Below, one piece after another: positions 7,038 through 11,911 of a DNA stretch of 11,911 nucleotides (position 1 is its first letter; every line of letters starts with the position of its first letter). Made by a program: the position numbers and the translations under genes. Below the pieces are notes generated by a model. It saw nothing but the letters and a program-made list of their open reading frames with translations. It was not told the DNA's origin and did no database searches. Origin of the DNA: Bacteroidales bacterium (lineage in GTDB: Bacteria; Bacteroidota; Bacteroidia; Bacteroidales; Bacteroidaceae); NCBI GenBank assembly GCA_004557285.1, contig SFEK01000058.1, positions 1 through 11,911 on the forward strand, read 5' to 3'.

Positions 7038-8984
7038 ATGATGAACGACGACAACAACATACAGCAGAACACAGTGGCCTATAACGACGACAACATCCGC
7101 CACCTGTCCGACATGGAGCATGTGCGCACCCGTCCTGGCATGTATATCGGCCGATTAGGTGATGGTTCCATGCCCGAAGACGGCATCTATGTGCTGCTCA
7201 AGGAGGTGATTGACAACTCCATCGACGAGTTCAAGATGAACGCCGGCAAGCGCATCGAGGTGGATATCGACGACGGTCTGCGTGTCACCGTGCGCGACTA
7301 TGGCCGCGGCATTCCGCAGGGCAAACTGGTAGAGGCGGTGAGCGTGCTCAACACCGGTGGAAAATACGACTCAAAGGCCTTTAAGAAGAGCGTGGGGCTC
7401 AACGGCGTGGGCATCAAGGCTGTCAATGCACTGAGCCTGCATTTCGAGGCCCGTTCCTATCGCGATGGCAAGGTGCGCACCGTGAGTTTTGAGCGTGGCC
7501 AACTGCAGCACGATACCACCGACGACACCACCGACGAGACAGGCACCTATATCCATTTTGAGCCCGATGCCACCCTGTTCAAGAATTATACGTTCCACCA
7601 CGATTTCGTGGAAACCATGCTCCGCAACTACACTTATCTCAACACGGGGCTTACCATCATGTACAACGGCAGGCGCATCTTGAGCCGCAACGGTCTTGAA
7701 GACCTGCTCAACGATACCATGACCAACGATGGCATCTATCCCATCATCCACCTCAAGGGCGACGACATCGAGATCGCCTTCACCCATACCAGTCAGTATG
7801 GCGAAGAATACCATTCGTTTGTCAACGGCCAGCACACCACTCAGGGCGGCACCCACCAGAGTGCCTTCAAGGAGCACATCGCCCGTACCATCAAGGAATA
7901 TTTCAACAAGAATTTCGAATACACCGATATCCGCAACGGATTGGTGGCTGCCATTGCCGTGAATGTGGAAGAGCCCATGTTTGAGAGCCAGACCAAAATC
8001 AAGCTCGGTTCGCTCACCATGAGCCCCGACGGCGTGAGCGTGAACAAATATGTTGGCGATTTCATCAAGACCGAGGTGGACAACTATCTGCACAAGCACA
8101 CCGATGTGGCCGAGGTGATGCTGCAGAAGATACAGGCCAGCGAGAAAGAGCGCAAGGAGATGGCCGGCGTGACCAAACTGGCCCGTGAGCGCGCCAAGAA
8201 AGCCAATCTGCACAACCGCAAGCTGCGCGACTGCCGCATCCACTTCTCTGATGTCAAGAACGAGCGCAAGGAAGAAAGCTCCATCTTCATCACCGAGGGC
8301 GATTCGGCAAGCGGTTCCATCACCAAGAGCCGTGATGTCAACACCCAGGCTGTATTTTCGCTCAGGGGCAAGCCTCTTAATTCGTTCGGCCTCACCAAGA
8401 AGGTGGTGTATGAAAACGAAGAGTTCAACTTGCTGCAGGCCGCCCTCGACATAGAGGATGGTCTCGACACCCTGCGCTACAACAAGGTGATTGTGGCCAC
8501 CGATGCCGATGTCGATGGCATGCACATCCGTCTGCTCATCATCACCTTCTTCCTGCAGTTCTTCCCCGAGCTCATCAAGAAAGGCCATGTCTATGTGTTG
8601 CAAACCCCCTTGTTCCGTGTCAGAAACAAGCGCACCAAGATACGCAACAAGCAAATCCTTGACCAGGAGAAGAGCCGTGGCAAGAAGGGCGATTTCATCA
8701 CCCGCTATTGCTATAGCGACGAAGAGCGTCTGCAGGCCATCGAAGCCTTGGGGCCAGACCCTGAGATTACTCGTTTCAAAGGACTTGGCGAAATCAGTCC
8801 CGACGAGTTTGCCGGTTTCATCGGCCCTGACATCCGCCTTGAGCAGGTGACGCTGCACAAAACCGACCAGGTGCAGAAACTCCTCGAATATTACATGGGC
8901 AAGAACACCCCACAGCGGCAGGAATTCATCATCGACAATCTCGTGATCGAAGAAGACCGCCCCGAAGACGACATTTACGAATGA
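7038..8984 (+). CDS. parE: DNA topoisomerase IV subunit B (ParE)
   Basis: This is the ATPase and TOPRIM subunit of a type IIA topoisomerase that decatenates daughter chromosomes with ParC (not in this window). The GHKL domain shows E56 (general base) and N60 (Mg) in EVIDNSIDEF, D87 and R90 in RDYGRGIP, and the ATP lid GGKYDSKAF followed by GLNGVGIKAVNALS (119-133). The transducer domain follows, then the TOPRIM motifs E420-G-D-S-A and D489-A-D-V-D493-G-M-H that hold the catalytic metals. It ends in TPQRQEFIIDNL. At 648 residues it is of normal size for Bacteroidetes ParE. ParE is preferred over GyrB because the segment before EGDSA reads HNRKLRDC instead of GyrB's typical LPGKLADC, and the end lacks a long GyrB-type tail. 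Start choice between adjacent ATGs at 7038 and 7041 is open. Its stop overlaps the next gene. Confidence 0.93.
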   Translation: MMNDDNNIQQNTVAYNDDNIRHLSDMEHVRTRPGMYIGRLGDGSMPEDGIYVLLKEVIDNSIDEFKMNAGKRIEVDIDDGLRVTVRDYGRGIPQGKLVEAVSVLNTGGKYDSKAFKKSVGLNGVGIKAVNALSLHFEARSYRDGKVRTVSFERGQLQHDTTDDTTDETGTYIHFEPDATLFKNYTFHHDFVETMLRNYTYLNTGLTIMYNGRRILSRNGLEDLLNDTMTNDGIYPIIHLKGDDIEIAFTHTSQYGEEYHSFVNGQHTTQGGTHQSAFKEHIARTIKEYFNKNFEYTDIRNGLVAAIAVNVEEPMFESQTKIKLGSLTMSPDGVSVNKYVGDFIKTEVDNYLHKHTDVAEVMLQKIQASEKERKEMAGVTKLARERAKKANLHNRKLRDCRIHFSDVKNERKEESSIFITEGDSASGSITKSRDVNTQAVFSLRGKPLNSFGLTKKVVYENEEFNLLQAALDIEDGLDTLRYNKVIVATDADVDGMHIRLLIITFFLQFFPELIKKGHVYVLQTPLFRVRNKRTKIRNKQILDQEKSRGKKGDFITRYCYSDEERLQAIEALGPDPEITRFKGLGEISPDEFAGFIGPDIRLEQVTLHKTDQVQKLLEYYMGKNTPQRQEFIIDNLVIEEDRPEDDIYE

Positions 8985-10606
8985 AACACAACACTCACCC
9001 AATGAAAACCCTGACAGACATATCCCACATGGGCCGTTGGCTCGCCAGCTGCCTTGTCTTGCTACTGCCCTTGGCAGCATGCGCCCAGATGAGCATCGAC
9101 TTCTCGCCGAAGAGTCCGCTGCGCAAACTGCAGATTGCCGAGATGGCCGTTACCAATCTCTATGTCGATACCGTCAACGAGCAGACTCTTGTCGAGGATG
9201 CCATCCGCGGCATGTTAGAGAAGCTCGACCCCCATTCGTCTTATTCCACTCCTGAAGAGGTCAAGGCCATGAACGAGCCGCTGCAAGGCTCTTTCGACGG
9301 CATTGGCGTGCAGTTCAACATGGTCGATGACACCCTGCTGGTCATCCAGCCCATCACGGGCGGGCCGTCAGAGAAGGTGGGCATCATGGCGGGCGACCGC
9401 ATCGTGTTGGTCAACGACACAGCCATTGCCGGTGTCAAGATGAAGAAAGAAGACATCATGAAGCGGCTGCGTGGTCCCCGTGGCACCGTGGTTCGCCTGG
9501 GCATTGTGCGCCAAGGTATCAGCGGCGTGCTCACCTTCAAAGTCAAGCGCGACAAAATACCCGTCAAGAGCATCGATGCCGTTTATATGATTCGCCCCGG
9601 CGTGGGCTACATCCGCATAGGCAATTTCGGTGCCACCACCTACAGCGAGTTCATGGACGGCATGGAGCGGCTCAAGGAGCAAGGCATGACCGACCTTGTG
9701 CTCGACCTTCAGGACAACGGTGGCGGCTATCTCCAGGCCTCCGTTGATATTGCCAACGAGTTTCTGCCGCACAACGAGCTCATCGTCTATACCGAGGGGC
9801 GCAGTGTGCACCGCATGGAGTACAAGTCGCGTGGCAATGGCCGTTTCACCCAGGGCAAGGTATATGTGCTGGTCAACGAGTTCACTGCCTCTGCCGCCGA
9901 GATTGTCAGCGGAGCCATCCAAGACAACGACCGTGGCACCATCATCGGCAGGCGCACCTTTGGCAAGGGTCTGGTGCAGCGCCCGATCGAACTGCCCGAT
10001 GGCTCGATGATACGCCTCACCATCGCCCACTATTACACCCCATCAGGACGATGCATACAGAAACCCTATAAGAAAGGCGACCGTGAAGACTATGCCAAGG
10101 ATTTTGACAACCGTCTCAAGCACGGCGAGCTGACCCATGCCGACAGTATCCATTTCAACGACTCGCTCAAATGTTACACCCTCAAGCTCCACCGCCCTGT
10201 TTATGGCGGCGGCGGCATCATGCCCGATGTCTTTGTGCCCCTCGACACCCTGCAATACACCAAGCTCCACCGCCAGTTGGTGGCCAAGGGCATCGTCATC
10301 AATGCCAGTCTGCGCTACATCGACAGTCATCGCCGTAAATTGCTCAAGACCTACCCCGCCTTTGCCGCCTATGATGAGCAGTTCGAGGTGCCCGACGAGG
10401 TGATGCAAAACATCCTCAAGGAGGGCGAGAAGCAGGGCGTCAAACCAGCCGACGATGATGAGTGGCAGCGCACCCTTCCTTCGCTGCGCCTGCAGGTCAA
10501 GGCCTTGGTGGCCCGCGACCTTTTCGATATGGATGCCTATTTCCAGGTCATCAACCAAAACAGCGACATCGTGAACAAGGCCCTTGAGTGCATCGACCGC
10601 CGCTGA
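8981..10606 (+). CDS. S41-family C-terminal processing peptidase (CtpA/Prc-like), exported
   Basis: This is a 541-residue envelope protease of the Prc/CtpA type, which trims or degrades proteins from their C-termini. After an N-terminal hydrophobic signal comes a helical segment, a PDZ domain (about 100-185, with GSFDGIGVQF and GIMAGDRIVLVND), and the peptidase core. The core has Ser304 (TASAAEI), Lys329 (TFGKG) and Gln333, matching the 25- and 4-residue spacings of the CtpB/Prc Ser-Lys-Gln triad. A C-terminal region of about 170 residues extends past the core. The signal contains L31-A-A-C34, a perfect lipobox, but A-C-A followed by Q36 would also suit signal peptidase I, so a lipoprotein is likely but not certain. 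The ATG at 8981 overlaps the parE stop as ATGA; ATGs at 9002 and 9029 would also keep the signal. Transcription probably comes from the promoter near 5757. Confidence 0.92.
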   Translation: MKHNTHPMKTLTDISHMGRWLASCLVLLLPLAACAQMSIDFSPKSPLRKLQIAEMAVTNLYVDTVNEQTLVEDAIRGMLEKLDPHSSYSTPEEVKAMNEPLQGSFDGIGVQFNMVDDTLLVIQPITGGPSEKVGIMAGDRIVLVNDTAIAGVKMKKEDIMKRLRGPRGTVVRLGIVRQGISGVLTFKVKRDKIPVKSIDAVYMIRPGVGYIRIGNFGATTYSEFMDGMERLKEQGMTDLVLDLQDNGGGYLQASVDIANEFLPHNELIVYTEGRSVHRMEYKSRGNGRFTQGKVYVLVNEFTASAAEIVSGAIQDNDRGTIIGRRTFGKGLVQRPIELPDGSMIRLTIAHYYTPSGRCIQKPYKKGDREDYAKDFDNRLKHGELTHADSIHFNDSLKCYTLKLHRPVYGGGGIMPDVFVPLDTLQYTKLHRQLVAKGIVINASLRYIDSHRRKLLKTYPAFAAYDEQFEVPDEVMQNILKEGEKQGVKPADDDEWQRTLPSLRLQVKALVARDLFDMDAYFQVINQNSDIVNKALECIDRR

Positions 10607-10638
10607 CGGGGGCTGTGTGTTTCTGCTGTCCAAATACA

Positions 10639-10677
10639 ACAATGGGGCATTTCCACTTGCAGGAAATGCCCCATTGT
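10639..10677. terminator. Bidirectional terminator between the S41 peptidase and fprA
   Basis: The arms 10639-10654 and 10662-10677 are perfect 16-base reverse complements around a 7-base loop. The hairpin lies 33 bases past the S41 stop and 38 bases past the fprA stop on the other strand. On the minus strand the stem is followed by TGTATTTGG, a weak T-rich tail; on the plus strand there is no T-run. It probably ends transcripts from both sides. Confidence 0.8.
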
Positions 10678-10714
10678 CATGCTTGCCGATAGGCTTAGAG
10701 ACGAGCCGCCCCTG

Positions 10715-11911
10715 TTAATCCCTGTCAGCTATCAGTCGTTCAGCCATTGCACGCCCCAGCGCCTCACATTGCGCCATCGAGTCGTCTTTCAGGCTTTGTT
10801 TCATTTCCACGGGCACGCCCACCGCTTCAAACTTCAGTTTTTCGTCGTTCCAGTGGTGTATGCGCTCCACGGCCTTGCCCGCCCAGGCATAGCTGCCGAA
10901 CCATCCTAAATAGTGGCGGTTTTTGATGTCCTTGCCCGCCAGTTCGCTCAGCAGCACCTCCATTTCGTGATACAGTCCGGCGTTGTAGGTCGGAGCACCC
11001 ACAATCAGTCCACGGTAGCGGAACACGTCGCGGATGATATACGAGTGGTGCGTCTTCGACACGTTATACATCACGATGTTCTTGATGCCCGCCTGGCTGG
11101 CTGCCCGTGCTATGACCTCAGCCATGCGTTCCGTGTTGCCATACATCGTGCCATAACAAATCACGATACCCTCTTCCGTTTCATAGCGGCTCAGCCGGTC
11201 GTATATGTCAATCACCTTGCCGATATATTCATGCCACACCGGGCCGTGTGTGGAGCAGATATAGTCCAGTTTCACCCCTTGCAGTTTTTTCAGTGCATTC
11301 TGCACAGGCACGCCATATTTGCCCACGATGTTCGAATAGTAGCGCACCATTTCCAACCAGAAGGTGTCGCAGTTGATCTGGTTGTCGATGATGCCACCGT
11401 TCAGCGCACCGAAACACCCGAAGGCATCGCCCGAGAAGAGCACGTTCGATGTCGTGTCGAGTGTCACCATTGTTTCAGGCCAGTGCACCATGGGTGTCAG
11501 CACAAAGTTCAGCACATGCTTGCCCAGGTTGAGCTGGCTGCCGTTTTTCACCTCCAGCGTGTTGTCTTTGATGCCGTAGAATCCGTCAATCATGCCAAAG
11601 GTCTTTTTGTTGGCCACCAGTTGTATGTCTGGATAATATTTCCTGATCAGTTCTATGGCTCCACTGTGGTCAGGTTCCATGTGGTTCACCACTAAGTAGT
11701 CGATGTTTCTGTCGCCCAATATTTCCTTGATGTTCTTGATGTACGGCATGAAGAAATCCACCTCCACGGTATCCACGAGGCACACCTTTTCATCCACGAT
11801 GAGGTACGAGTTATACGACACCCCGTTGGGCAGCGGCCACAGCCCCTCAAACAGTTCTTTGTTGCGGTCGTTCACCCCCACATAATAAATGTTGTCTTTA
11901 ATCTCCATCAT
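10715..11911 (-). CDS. FprA-family A-type flavodiiron protein
   Basis: This 398-residue cytoplasmic enzyme reduces oxygen to water or nitric oxide to N2O with electrons from rubredoxin or a similar carrier, protecting anaerobes. The metallo-beta-lactamase-like domain (1 to about 245) has all diiron ligands: H77, E79, D81 and H82 in NHMEPDHSG, H143 in MVHWPE, D162 in SGDAFG and H222 in STHGPVWH. The flavodoxin domain (about 248-390) opens with the FMN phosphate loop GTMYGNTERMA (254-264) and holds GAPTYNAGLYHEM. There is no rubredoxin or flavin reductase domain fused at the C-terminus, so it is class A and differs from E. coli NorV. H82 is present, where the Desulfovibrio gigas homologue's equivalent His84 does not bind iron. 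Oxygen versus NO preference cannot be told. Two adjacent ATGs (11911 and 11908) sit at the window edge, so an upstream start cannot be excluded and its promoter is out of view. Confidence 0.95.
   Translation of the reverse strand: MMEIKDNIYYVGVNDRNKELFEGLWPLPNGVSYNSYLIVDEKVCLVDTVEVDFFMPYIKNIKEILGDRNIDYLVVNHMEPDHSGAIELIRKYYPDIQLVANKKTFGMIDGFYGIKDNTLEVKNGSQLNLGKHVLNFVLTPMVHWPETMVTLDTTSNVLFSGDAFGCFGALNGGIIDNQINCDTFWLEMVRYYSNIVGKYGVPVQNALKKLQGVKLDYICSTHGPVWHEYIGKVIDIYDRLSRYETEEGIVICYGTMYGNTERMAEVIARAASQAGIKNIVMYNVSKTHHSYIIRDVFRYRGLIVGAPTYNAGLYHEMEVLLSELAGKDIKNRHYLGWFGSYAWAGKAVERIHHWNDEKLKFEAVGVPVEMKQSLKDDSMAQCEALGRAMAERLIADRD

Noticed and set aside
7371..9080. A 569-codon open frame on the minus strand opposite parE and the S41 start
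   Set aside because: The plus strand encodes ParE with all ATPase and TOPRIM motifs. The antisense frame stays open because of strongly biased third positions, and its translation shows no recognisable domain.
1..11911. Mobile elements, CRISPR arrays, tRNA or rRNA genes, or defence systems
   Set aside because: I found no transposase or integrase motifs, no regularly spaced repeats, no tRNA-like cloverleaf or rRNA sequence, and every gene fits a housekeeping or envelope role. No new multi-gene system is supported.

Overview
The window looks like ordinary chromosome of an anaerobic Bacteroidales bacterium, most likely Prevotellaceae or a close relative. The evidence is a fumarate reductase/succinate dehydrogenase iron-sulfur subunit of the Bacteroidetes kind, a methyltransferase of the PG_1098 (Porphyromonas) type, promoters of the Bacteroidetes form TTTG-N18-TAnnTTTG, few Shine-Dalgarno sites, and a secreted protease ending in the short 'LQGIRV...LPKGVYI' tail often seen on Prevotella and Bacteroides exported proteins. 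Genus is inference.

Layout, left to right. (1) 1-804: the last codons of a probable frdA/sdhA, then frdB/sdhB, closed by a strong hairpin terminator (847-886). (2) 945-4462 (+): a secreted subtilisin-family (S8) peptidase whose stop codon overlaps the start of a MATE multidrug/Na+ antiporter. (3) 4446-5690 (-): a PG_1098-type SAM-dependent methyltransferase, whose 3' end overlaps that of the MATE gene by 17 bases. (4) 5691-5849: an AT-rich divergent promoter region, the only intergenic gap over 120 bases. (5) 5850-10606 (+): a probable three-gene operon with a GNAT-like acetyltransferase, DNA topoisomerase IV subunit B (parE), and an S41 C-terminal processing peptidase that overlaps parE by ATGA. 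(6) 10639-10677: a perfect 16-bp dyad serving as terminator for two convergent genes. (7) 10715-11911 (-): an FprA-type flavodiiron protein whose start is at the right window edge.

Functionally this is core anaerobe biology: fumarate respiration (frdAB), oxygen/NO scavenging (FprA), chromosome decatenation (ParE), envelope proteolysis (S41, S8), export (MATE) and probable RNA modification (the methyltransferase). All main enzymes keep their catalytic or metal-binding residues. There are no mobile elements, CRISPR arrays, tRNAs or rRNAs. I do not see a convincing new multi-gene system. The least understood parts are the GNAT-like protein, the methyltransferase, and the insert and tail of the S8 peptidase.
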